From Rhyacichthys aspro (lineage: Eukaryota; Chordata; Actinopteri; Gobiiformes; Rhyacichthyidae), in the NCBI GenBank assembly GCA_036850595.1, contig CM072151.1:22607307-22671306 (forward strand): DNA of 64,000 nt, in the 5' to 3' direction. A program made the position numbers and the translations under genes. The notes below the pieces were generated by a model. The model made no database searches, was not told the origin of the DNA, and saw nothing but the letters and a program-made list of their open reading frames with translations. This document shows positions 50,965 through 60,554 of the stretch, piece by piece (position 1 is the first letter of the stretch; each line of letters starts with the position of its first letter).

Positions 50965-53900
50965 GTATGGAAACCTCGACATCATTACACAAAGAGCCAA
51001 AAAACACTTTTGGAAATTAAATGAATGATTAGTGCTAACAAGTTAAACTAAAGCACTGTGCTAAAAACGCTGACAAGTTGAAAATTGTACTTTTGGGAGT
51101 TTTTTAAGATTCCAGTCTCTCATTGTTCATATTTTGATTCTCTTGCTTCTTAGATCTTTATATCAGAGGTTTCGTGAGTATGAGATCCTGGATAAAAAGA
51201 AGACAGTGACAGCTCTGAGGGCAGGAGAGGATCGAGCCATTCTTCTGGGCCTTAGCATGGTCTGCTTCTCTGTCATGATGTACTTTGTCATGGGAATAAC
51301 CATTCTCCGCTCCTACTCTGACAGGTACACCCACTCAGCAGGGCTGCTTTAACTTAGCAACAGGCCCCAGTGCTGATAGGTTCTGGAGGCCCCCTATGTG
51401 TGTCATGCAGAACTATCTATTTGTGTTTGAAATGCAAATACTACAGTGACTCATTACACTGAGCCAAAGAGCAACTCAACATGTTTCTTACCTGATAAGC
51501 ACCTGATGAGGTTTTCTCATAAACATTCTCCTTTTATGTTTAGACTCAAAAGCCTCACAAGGTGAAGCAATAAGTACAGTGTGATTTATAAGCTAAATGT
51601 TAGTATTTCTATAATGGGTGCACAGTAGCAGAGTGGTTCCTGTTACCGTGGGTTCTCTCTGGGTACTCCGGCTTCCTCCCACCGCCCAAAGACATGTATG
51701 TATAGGTCAATTGGTAACTCTACAGTATCCCTAGTGAATGAATGTGAGACTCAATGGTTGTCTGTCTCTACGTGTCAGTCCTGATACTTACTGGACATTG
51801 TCCAGGGTGTACCCTGCTCCAGTCACCCATGACCCCAAACGGGATAAAGCGTTAGAAAATGGATGGATGGATGTTAGTGTTATCCTATGTTATTTTAAAA
51901 TATATGTTAACATTTTTGCAGATTAAACAGCACATTTCAGTCACATTTAATAATAATAAAAATAAAATCTATATTTTTTTAAAATATAAGCTTCAGTTTT
52001 AAGCCATCTAAGTCAAGCACAATAAGAAAATAGAAAACTAACTTTCACTGTTAGTGATACAGGCACCAATTAAGCAACTTAACATAATTATAGGGAATTT
52101 CTCTATTACTGCCATTAATTAGTGACTGGGCCAGGGAGATTTAATGCACATTTGGGCACAGACAAATTAATCAACAGAAAATGTGACTGGCTCAAAACAA
52201 TCTTTATTCCAACACTTAGGCTACTGCTAATTTGAGGCTCTGTGTCACAACATGTGTTATAAACATGACATAACTCTATGAAAAATAGTAATTTTTAACT
52301 TTGAATATCACGAAAGCTAAATGCCATTATGAATGAATGTCCAGTTTACATTTTCAGATACACATTATCAACAGAAAAGTTACAGACACTCTGGACTCAG
52401 ACACTAATGTTACTCACTGTAACGTTGTGTTTAGGCGCACATTTACAGTGGGAAATCTGAGAAAAATGCGAACATTACACTGTGATAAATGGGAAAAGTC
52501 AGTGTTGTTCGAGGACGGCTGGGTCATAATAAGCCCCTAACGTGCATAGGCCTCTAGGCTTCAGCCCAGGCTAGCTCATGCGTTAAGGCAGCCTTGCCTC
52601 TCAGCATTGCACTGTGGCTTTATGATGTATGTTTTGACCGAGTGACTGCATAAATACTCATTCAGCCCATGAGTTATGACTTGTTGATTCATACGCACAT
52701 ATTTGTTAGTTTAGTTCACAGTTAATATTCACTGGTGTACACAATTATGTCCAGTGCCCAAGTGAGACATCCTTCAAAACATAATTCTGTTTTTAGTGCA
52801 ACTGTTGGACATTTGAATTTAAGAGTTAAAGGGATAGGTTCTACTAATCTGTGACTGTTGGTCAGCCTGGCTACAGTGCAGAACAAAAACCTAGGATTAT
52901 TCTTATTTTCTTCAATTAGAAGAATAATACCCAGTTTTAGCCTTACACAGGGCTTGCTTGTAAATTAACAGGCTATTTTTACAGGCCCTCAGAGACTCCT
53001 CAGAGCTGGAGTGATGCCATTGCCTTTCTAATTTATGGAACGCTTGTTTAAGGAGGTGTGTCTCTGTATTAAACCACAGTGACTATTTCCCTCTCTTTTA
53101 GGGGAGCTACACTATCAAGAGCTCTTTGCATTTAACACGTCTGTATCAACAAACGGATCTACTGGAAATGGAGCTGTGGGGGCTGCTTTCAACCTTATCT
53201 GGAGACATTGAACTTAATAGAGGCTGAATTACTGTCTTAAACTCTAAAACAGTTTTAAGGATACAAGTGCAGTCCTCAAGTTTGATCTGATAGGGTTATT
53301 GGGTTATCAATTTAGCTTTAAAGTAACTAAAGAACTGGCTAAGAGCAACAACAGCACGCCAACAACAGAAAGTGAACAGTGTCACATTATTGCCACATTG
53401 TTTATGCACAATATGAACAAATAATATTTACTACTTGCAAAAATCGTGCAAAACTGATGTTACTACAGTACCACATTTCCCTTCATTGTGTTGTTTTTTT
53501 TTTTTTTCAATTCTTATGTAAGACTGCATCAAACCCTTACAAATGCAAATCTCTGTCTTCAGTATGTGGACAGATGAGGCTAACTGCACAATAGTCAACT
53601 CCACCATTATGTGGGATGTGAACTGTTCATACAGCTGTGGGGCGGAGTGCTGGAAGAGTTCTCGTTACCCCTGTCTTCAGGTCTACGTCAGCCTGAACTC
53701 CTCCAAAAAGGTGTTTCGTCTACTGCACGATGAGGAGACACACGAGAACAACCCTGAGGTAGAGCTCCACTGTTATTCATAGCTTGGTTAAGCCTTCTTT
53801 CTGCTTATCATTTGGCTGTTCATCACAAGAACAAGACAAGGATGAGAAAAAGTCACAATTCTGGTTATAGCAAACCCTCATGGACAGTACCATGGCTTAA

Positions 53901-54585
53901 TTAAAGTTATATCTCACACTCCCCCTCACCCTATGCAGTGTAAATACTTTTACTTCCTAAAAGGTTTCTTGTTGGCAGCAAATTAAATGACTCCTAACCA
54001 CTTTATCAGAGTTTCACAAGCCACTCCCTCTGAGAATTGCCAACTCTGCAGCACAGAAGGAAGTACACTCACTATCTTAGACTGACAGAGCAGTAGCTTG
54101 TTTGCTTGTTGTTTGCAAATGAAGGAGAATCCTGCTGTAGTCAGTGATGTAAGTTCAAAAAAACAAAAAAACAAAAGACAAAACAAAATAAAATCTCAAT
54201 ATCTAAATGTGTCACATACTTAAGTAAAACATAAGTGTGCTTAGTAAAAATAAGTATTTCAAGTGTTCCTATCACTATTTAACTCTATTTTTCCTTGCAG
54301 TGCTTCTACATCCCAAAGTGCCATAAAGACTATGCAGCCACACAAGCCATAGTGCACAACATTTCCGAACGCCTCAGATCTCTGCACACTGTTCAGTGTT
54401 TTGTAGATCCTACAGGACATTTAGACATTGCCATCTTGACGCAGATCTACAGTCGTGTGGCAGTCTTCCACTCTCTGTTCTGGCCTACCTGCAGTTTGAT
54501 CGGAGGGTCTATAATCATCGCCATGGTAAAGCTCACCCAGTACCTGTCCATCCTGTGTGAGAGTCTGAGTCGGATTAAGATGTGA
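50918..54585 (+). CDS. kcnmb2: BK channel auxiliary subunit beta-2 (KCNMB2-like), four coding exons
   Basis: Joined exons 50918-50964, 51154-51324, 53563-53758 and 54301-54585 encode 232 residues (human KCNMB2 has 235). Every intron is GT-AG and the phases (2, 2, 0) join without a frameshift. The family modulates the pore-forming BK alpha subunit at the plasma membrane. The N terminus starts M-F-F-W, matching the F-I-W tip that causes fast ball-type inactivation in mammalian beta-2. The block KKTVTALRAGEDRAILLGL at residues 31-49 is the family signature and leads into membrane segment 1 (about 45-67). The extracellular loop carries C81, C94, C98, C102, C110, C139, C145 and C171 and sequons at N80, N85, N93, N118 and N158. 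Membrane segment 2 is about 193-216 (FWPTCSLIGG region). KCNMB3 was considered, but the start and pre-TM1 block fit beta-2 better. The orthology is inferred by eye. Confidence 0.93.
51154..51324 (+). CDS. kcnmb2: kcnmb2 coding exon 2 (pre-TM1 domain and TM1)
   Basis: A pyrimidine-rich acceptor ends in TTCTTAG at 51153. The exon encodes the cytoplasmic linker, the conserved KKTVTALRAGEDRAILLGL block and membrane segment 1. It ends at GACAG|GTACAC (phase 2). This is the most conserved part of the gene and fixes the family. Confidence 0.93.
51605..51875 (+). mobile_element. Fish SINE with LINE-like tail (copy 4, inside kcnmb2 intron 2)
   Basis: It contains 'gtactccggcttcctcccac', 'cgcccaaagacatgtatg', 'caatggttgtctgtctct' and 'tccagggtgtaccctgct', and ends in the tetramer run 'aatggatggatggatg'. 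It lies in the sense orientation of the gene. Confidence 0.78.
53099..53227 (+). mobile_element. LINE ORF N-terminus-like relic
   Basis: The frame from 53102 reads SYTIKSSLHLTRLYQQTDLL, then EMELWGLLSTLSGDIELNRG and stop. The hydrophobic stretch followed by S-G-D-I-E-L-N resembles the 'LLLLSGDIELNPGP' start of some LINE ORFs. The Pro residues of NPGP are lost. Confidence 0.35.
53563..53758 (+). CDS. kcnmb2: kcnmb2 coding exon 3 (extracellular loop, first half)
   Basis: The acceptor AG is at 53561-53562. The exon begins with T, which completes the serine codon split across the intron. It encodes MWTDEANC, the NCSYSCGAECW cysteine cluster and YPCLQVYV, and ends with PEG-type donor GAG|GTAGAG (phase 0). 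Confidence 0.93.
53759..54300 (+). other. kcnmb2: kcnmb2 intron 3 (542 bp)
   Basis: This phase-0 GT-AG intron splits the extracellular loop just before the CFYIPKC motif. No element was recognised inside it. Confidence 0.88.
54301..54585 (+). CDS. kcnmb2: kcnmb2 coding exon 4 (loop second half, TM2, C terminus)
   Basis: The acceptor CTATTTTTCCTTGCAG ends at 54300. The exon opens with CFYIPKC, a beta-subunit loop motif. It includes membrane segment 2 (FHSLFWPTCSLIGG...IIAMVKLTQYLS) and the short cytoplasmic tail ending R-I-K-M, then TGA at 54583-54585. Confidence 0.94.
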   Translation, partial: CFYIPKCHKDYAATQAIVHNISERLRSLHTVQCFVDPTGHLDIAILTQIYSRVAVFHSLFWPTCSLIGGSIIIAMVKLTQYLSILCESLSRIKM

Positions 54586-55548
54586 CAATATAGAAAAAAA
54601 AAACTTGCTGAAATGGAAAACAGAGAATGCAAATACAATGGAACATTAAATATTAGCACTAGTTGGCATACTTTTACAATTGACATTAATCTATGCACAG
54701 CCATTAGGTCTTGTCATGTATTTTATGTATTTATTTATTTGTTTTATTTTACTTTTTTGTGGCTACAACTTACAGAAAAGGATAGTAACACAATGACAGT
54801 GAAAATAATAGTCTGTTTTACTTGTGCTGCTGACACACACATTTTATTATGTTATTGTGAAACATAACCTGTACTTTACATAATAGTTTGATTGATTATA
54901 AACATTCAGGTCATCACTGTTCAAGAAAGCATTTGTTTATTGTCAGAAAAGACTAATCAGCAGCTTTACTAGTGTCTCAGAAGAACACAGGTGAAGCCAT
55001 GGCACACACAATCTTCATTTTGCTTCTTTGTCTGGGGTTGCTGTGTTAATAATCATCTTTCTGTTGTTGTATTCGTCGTGTGAAAAGGTGATGATTATCA
55101 TTTTACAGGCAGTCTTGAGTGGTGAAACAGGGCCCTGTACTACAAAGCTGGATAAAGAGGTTAGTGAGGTAAATTTGGGGTTAACAATGGGTTTTCAGTA
55201 CCAGGAAGAAGGAAGACCAGTCAATGGCACCAAGCAAGATGTGGAGGTGAATAACAAAAGGGGGAAAGACACTACCTGAAGAGTTAAACAACAAAACAAA
55301 ACTAGAGCATGCACGTACAGTGGGCCTTCACATTGACTGGGATATATAGAGCTTTGGATGTCACGTGACATTATATCAGGAGGAATTGGGGGTCAAAAAG
55401 TAAAGAAGCTGGACACCGATCTAAAGGAGCCAGTTGTGCAGAGGAGTAATAATGTTTTTTAATCAGGGCATATTATTATCAAAAAGAGTCACATGCATCC
55501 TGTGCATTATTGCCTGGTCATCAATATTTCATAATTATTTTTAAAATC

Positions 55549-55564
55549 AATAAAGAAAAATAAA
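55549..55564 (+). terminator. Candidate polyadenylation signals for kcnmb2
   Basis: Two canonical AATAAA hexamers lie at 55549-55554 and 55559-55564, about 0.97 kb after the stop codon. An ATTAAA variant at 54645-54650 is a possible proximal site. Which is used cannot be told from sequence. Confidence 0.4.
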
Positions 55565-55838
55565 GGAGTTGACTTTTAAGTTTGTATGTGTGGTATTTTT
55601 AAACTTGTGGATCTTCTGGGGTGCAAAATGCTTTGCATAAATCATACTTCATATTAACACACAGGGAAAACAACTGGTGCTATTTTACTCCAACTGGGTA
55701 TGCTAGTCTTTTTGTATTCAAACAGAATAAAAACAAACAACAAACCAAAAAGGGGTTTCCTATACTTGCTACATGTGAAGCCTTCTCAGTCCATATTTCC
55801 TTTACTTTAATTGTGCCTACATCAGTCTGTGGATGTGC

Positions 55839-55868
55839 ATCCATCCATCCATCCATCCATCTATCCAT
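55839..55868. repeat. (CATC)n microsatellite
   Basis: About five to six CCAT units followed by related TATC steps. Confidence 0.9.
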
Positions 55869-55879
55869 TTATCTATCTA

Positions 55880-56200
55880 CACCGCCTGACCAAAAAAAAA
55901 AAAAGTCGCCACCTAGATTTAACTGAGCAAATAGGCCTCCCATTGAATTATTGCTGCATGGATGAACATGCTTCTGGACGAAATAACATTGCATGTCACA
56001 ACATTTATTCCTGTCCAGGGTTATATGAAATTTTGCTTGTATTTTTGATGGGAGAGTAAGCCGCTGCGCAAAGTCTTCTCAAGCACATCCCAAAGATTCT
56101 CAATAGGCTAAAGGTCTGGACTTTCTTGTGGCCAATCCAACAAGTTTTTTGCCAGCAGAAGCATGTTCATCCATGCAGCAATTATTCAGTGGGAGGATCT
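55880..56200. mobile_element. Tc1-type element relic with internal inverted repeat
   Basis: It starts 'ccgcctgaccaaaaaaa...gtcgccacct', a typical fish Tc1-like end. 'cctcccattgaattattgct' and following bases (55936-55976) return inverted at 56152-56195. The intervening 'cacatcccaaagattctcaa' and 'ggtctggactttcttgtggc' are antisense remnants of the transposase gene. Confidence 0.65.
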
Positions 56201-56314
56201 CTTTCTTATTTTTTTGCACATTTGTCACACTTTTTGTGTTTCAGATCATCAAATAAATTCAAATATTTGACAAAGATAACCCAAATAAACACAGATGCAG
56301 TTTTTAAGTGATGA

Positions 56315-56860
56315 TTTTATTGTAAAGGGAAAAAAGCTATTCAAACCTACCTAGCCCTATGTGAAAAGGTAGTGGCAAATTTGGACCCACTGTGACTAAG
56401 CTACTTCAAAACTTTTGTTTATTTTAAGCCATTCAGAGGTGGACTTGCTGGTGTGTTTTGGATCTGCTGCAGAACCCAAGTGTGCTTTAGCTTGAGGTCA
56501 CAAACTGATGGAGACATTCTCCTTTGGATTTTTTGGTAGAGAGCAGAATTCATGGTTCCATCAATCATATCCTCCTGAAACATCAAAGCACCCCCAGACC
56601 ATGACACTACAATCATCATATTTGACTGTTGGTATGATGTTCTTTTTCTGTGGTACTTTTACTCAAGATGTAACAGGACATGTAGGATCATCAAGATTTT
56701 TTTTTTGGCAAAAATGAGACAAGCTTTTATGTTCCTTTTGGTCACTAGTGGTTTTTGTCTTGCAACTCTGCTATAGATGCCATTTTTGCCATTTTTCTCC
56801 ATTTGCAGATAATGGCTGTCACAGTGGCTGGATGGAGTCTTAAAGCTTAGAAATGGCTCT
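56315..56860 (-). mobile_element. Tc1-type transposon relic (same family as 39.1 kb)
   Basis: 'aaagggaaaaaagctattca' and 'ccctatgtgaaaaggta' match the left end at 39147. The minus frame 56619-56419 gives MMIVVSWSGGALMFQEDMID, a scrambled VMVWGCF-type region, and 'cttttatgttccttttggtca' recurs antisense to 39555. Stops and gaps throughout. Confidence 0.65.
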
Positions 56861-56899
56861 GTAACACTTTCCAGACTAATATCAATTAATTACAAGCAC

Positions 56900-58970
56900 A
56901 AGAGCAAGGTTCTAAACATGAAAGCATAACTTTGAATACAAGCACGTAATTCTAAATGTGAGCACTCAGTTTCAAGTGTAAGCAGCAGTAAAACTGAGTA
57001 CACACAGTCTTGTGTGTGAGAGTAAGTTAAAATACAGAAAAAATGATTCAAACTGAAATAACACACTCTCGAATAATGACAGGAATTTTCTTCCATATGT
57101 CTTGCCTTGAAAGCCCTAAAAGATGCCTTGCGTAACTTATAGCCAGCAGAAGGCTAATGTTACTCTCTGTGCAACTGCACCGGGAGCAGCGGCATCTTTA
57201 TTTAAAAATTGAAATGTTTAAGTTGGAAAAAGACCAGGTCAAAGATGTATTCAGAGTAATTTACAGTAAGTTATTTTACAAATGTTTAGAGCCATCAATA
57301 AGGCTAAAAACATTCAAGAAAGTTTACAGAGAGTAAATATTATATCCCGTTTATATAACTCCTATTCGATAGGTCAGATGGCTCTGTGTTTTCACTGTTT
57401 TATGAGATACAACTGCTAACTAGTATTCATACTGTTATGACATAAAACAAGCCTTCCATCAGTCACAAAAACACCGAAGTAAATAAATGCGTTGCTTCTG
57501 TCAAGCTTTTTACCTCTCTGCAAACTAGTGTTTCATTTTCCAGAACAATGTATGTTTTGTAATAATGTAGTTGAGAAGCTGCTTGTTGTCCATTAGCTAC
57601 GTGAGCATTATCAATGTGTTTTCTCTGTGTTAGCTTAGTAATTTACAGCTTCTGTTTTTGTGTCCAGCTGCTGTCGATGCTGACCTTTACCCTCCATGAA
57701 GCAGTGGACAGAAGAGGGTCAGAGAGACATAAAAGGAGCTGTAACAGGTAATGCTTTGTCCAAAACATTTGACTTTAGTTTCTGTCAGAGCTGTGCTCAG
57801 GTTTGTGAACACAGGAGAAGACAATGATTTGTTAGCATTAGACCAACAATGGAGACATTTTACAGAATGGAGTGGAGTTTTACAGCTGCTACAGCCTCTT
57901 TTCCTCACTCTGCCCCTGACTCTGGACTCACTCTTCTCCAAAAGCAGAGCTAAAGATTTTTAGAAGATTAGAAAGTATAATAGACTTGTGAAAGACGCTA
58001 AAATCCCAAACTCTGGTAGAAATACACAGGACTGTATCTGGCTGATTTATCTCAAATGTACATAGTAAAAGATTTTTACAGAAAGCACGGGCTGCAGAAT
58101 GATGTCTGTTAATTACAATACTGATTCTACGTGTATTATAATAATATTCTTTGTTAGGGAAAGTATTATTTATCTCGGGGCTAATAGAGATGGTACAGAG
58201 TATTTTACATCTGAGAGACTGATGGTCGGATGACGGATGTTTAGCTTCTATCTATCTTCTATTACGTTTTGAGATGAACAGTGATGAATGCAGACTGTGA
58301 CAAATACATTTATCTTTTTCCTCTAAATGTTAGCGATCTAAAGTCCACAAACTCTCTATCTAAATCTAATTCTAATCCTTTATTAACTCTCAAATAACTC
58401 TAGCAAGTGATAAATGCTCTTTTCCGAAGTAAAGCATTTGCACATCAAGGTTTTGAACCTGATACATATAGCCTTAGGCTGCTACACAAACAAACAGTAA
58501 ACTCAGACAGAACTCTAACAGAGATATATCTGCATAAAAGGTAAAATTGCCATAATAATACTGTACAGTGTCAGTCCAAAAGGTCAGTTCACAGGATCAT
58601 TTTGCTTGTCTTCTCTCTTTGTCAGTGTTGTAAGGTAAATAATATTATTCAGGTAATTTTTGATGTAACTTGCAATTATCCTGGATCCACCCATGACTCA
58701 TTTATACTGGCCATGTGGCATCAGGGTTAAGCTATGGCTACTGATTGCCTGGCCTGTGGGCCCCAGGTTGGCCAAGTCAGGTGAGTATTTCATCAGGAAC
58801 ACCATTGTGACCTCGGGCACTTGGACTTCCTGTCTGCTGCTCTCTGTCTGCTGCCACCCTGTCACCCCTAGCGCCCATGGCAGGCTGCCTGTTTCCTTTT
58901 TGGTTTGGTTTGAGTCCAGTTATGGTATAGTTGAGTTCAGGTTGCTTTTCAAGTTGGTTATGCTTGGTTA
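56900..58970. other. Non-coding stretch, nothing assigned
   Basis: No recognisable exon, RNA gene or repeat end. The weak + frames at 57751 and 58693 lack similarity to anything I know. Confidence 0.5.
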
Positions 58971-58979
58971 GGTCTTATG

Positions 58980-59110
58980 CAGTGATGGGCAAGTGAAGCC
59001 TCAAGAAATCTTTGGGGCTTTCCTTCTTGTCCCAGAAAAGATTCAAGGCTTCTGTGCTTCAGTTTCTCCATGAACAGTGACATCTGCTGTCACACTTAAT
59101 TTAAGACACC
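58980..59110. mobile_element. Possible hAT-like end (CAGTGATGGGCAA)
   Basis: CAGTGATGGGCAAGTGAAGCC resembles the terminus of a fish hAT-derived repeat (CAGTGATGGGCAA..TGAAGCCTC). No opposite terminus was found. Confidence 0.35.
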
Positions 59111-59577
59111 CTGTTCAAGAGTCAAAGTGAAGCACTAGCACAATGCAATGGTTCAGACTTGCTGTGTGTTGGCAAAAAAAGTTAAGAAAAGTTGTGTCTG
59201 TTGTGTTTATTCTGTAGTCGTTATTCATTACATATATAAAACAGAAAATGTGTTGTTCAATTATAAAACCTGATTTATGTAATAAATTACAAAACATCAA
59301 TTATAAAACAGAATATTGAGGCAAACTTGGTAGCCTTCCATTATATATTTAAGAAAAAAATGTTTGGTGATACAATGTGACAAAAATAACAAAGAGCAAA
59401 CAAATTGTTCTCAAAGGTTTTTATTCAAAAATAATAGTTTTTCTACAGTAGCAGGCTTCAGACAGCTCCTCTTATTGCTTACAACTTCACCTGCTTTTAA
59501 AAAAAAACACATTCACATGGGACAGATGATGCCGGGATTACCAATAAAATGCCTAAGCATTTTAGTCAATGCAATAC

Positions 59578-59850
59578 AGTGGTCCCTCGTTTATCGCGGG
59601 GTTACGTTCCAAAATTAACCCGCAATAGGCGAAATCCGCGAAGTAGTAATTATTATATATGTTTTAAGGCTGTAAAACCCCTCACCACACACTTTATGCA
59701 CCTTTCTCAGACAGGCATTAACATTTTCTCACATTTCTCTCTTGTTTAAACACTGTCAAAGTTCAAACCTTAGCATCTTCCTCTGCCTTTTGGGTGCGAC
59801 CGCAGATGCCGTGGTCGGCGCAGAACGTTTCGTCGACATTGTGGGTTTTG
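59578..59850 (-). mobile_element. Pogo/Tigger-like transposon relic, internally deleted
   Basis: The + strand begins TA|CAGTGGTCCCTCGTTTATCG, then 'aacccgcaataggcgaaatc', a Tigger-type terminus after a TA dinucleotide. On the minus strand an ATG at 59839 opens MSTKRSAPTTASAVAPKRQR then KML, the usual start of Tigger/CENP-B-like transposases. The helix-turn-helix and DDE domains are deleted. The opposite terminus was not found. Confidence 0.65.
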
Positions 59851-59949
59851 TCGGGGAGAAAACTTGCAAACATACAGCACTTCAGATGATTTGGGGCATC
59901 CCCATATTGGATTGAATTTCTCCATAGCTGTGGTGCAGGATTTAAAATG

Positions 59950-60430
59950 TCCCACTATTTATTGAGCCTTTGTGCGAATCATTTTCAGCTGTGGAGTTTC
60001 AGCAAGCAACATTTTTACAACCAGATTTAACATGTGGGCAAAGAAGTATATGTGCCTCACATTAAGCTGGCTACAATGTTGTGAGCCCCCTCTATAACAA
60101 TTGCATTTACTTTATCAATTATGTTCCACTCAGTAGCTTCAGAGAAATGTGCTGCTTAGTGGGTGCAGGGAAAATGTTGTACTTCTAAACGTACAGTGGC
60201 CAGTTCCATGTTACCTTTGATATAATGGCAGGTAACAGCAAGAAATGCATCCATATTCATGGATGTCCACATATCTGAAGTCAAGCTGACAGATAAAGAC
60301 ATCTTCACTTCAGCCGTGGCCTTCTCCTTGGTGGCAGTGTTTCTACACCATTGCCTTGATGGATTTCCTGGTTGGAATGATGTAGGTAGGATCCAGGATT
60401 TTAATGTTTAAAGGTTGAGCGGCCTTTACA
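59950..60430 (-). mobile_element. hAT (ZBED-like) transposase relic
   Basis: Minus-strand frames read LDPTYIIPTRKSIKAMV, then DMWTSMNMDAFLAVTCHYIK followed by GNMELATVRL and, after a shift, a segment like FSEATEWNIIDKVNAIVIEGAHNIVAS. The T-D-x-W-T-S-x-x-x-x-x-[FY]-[LM]-[AS]-[VL]-T-x-H core with its catalytic-domain context is characteristic of hAT transposases. Frameshifts and stops show it is dead. Confidence 0.7.
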
Positions 60431-60513
60431 ATGATGTCCACCAAGGCCTCAACTAACCTTTGTTTTCTATTGTTAGTTTCATTGGTACACAAATGTTGGG
60501 AATGTATTATTAG

Positions 60514-60516
<3 letters not shown>

Positions 60517-60551
<35 letters not shown>
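60517..60551. repeat. (AT)n microsatellite at the 3' end of the LINE
   Basis: Seventeen AT units directly abut the last recognisable bases of the LINE on its 3' side. Confidence 0.93.

Positions 60552-60554
<3 letters not shown>

Larger units (their letters stand above)
51325..53562 (+). other. kcnmb2: kcnmb2 intron 2 (2.2 kb)
   Basis: This GT-AG intron separates the TM1 exon from the extracellular-loop exon. It holds a SINE copy at 51605-51875 and a short LINE N-terminus-like relic at 53099-53227. No further coding sequence was seen. Confidence 0.85.

Noticed and set aside
53180..53227. A functional 2A ribosome-skipping peptide
   Set aside because: The essential NPGP end is absent (N-R-G-stop).
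50918..54585. Assignment of the channel subunit to KCNMB3, KCNMB1 or KCNMB4
   Set aside because: The M-F-x-W tip and the KKTVTALRAGEDRAILLGL block are beta-2 features; beta-3 has a different N terminus and lacks this pre-TM1 block.
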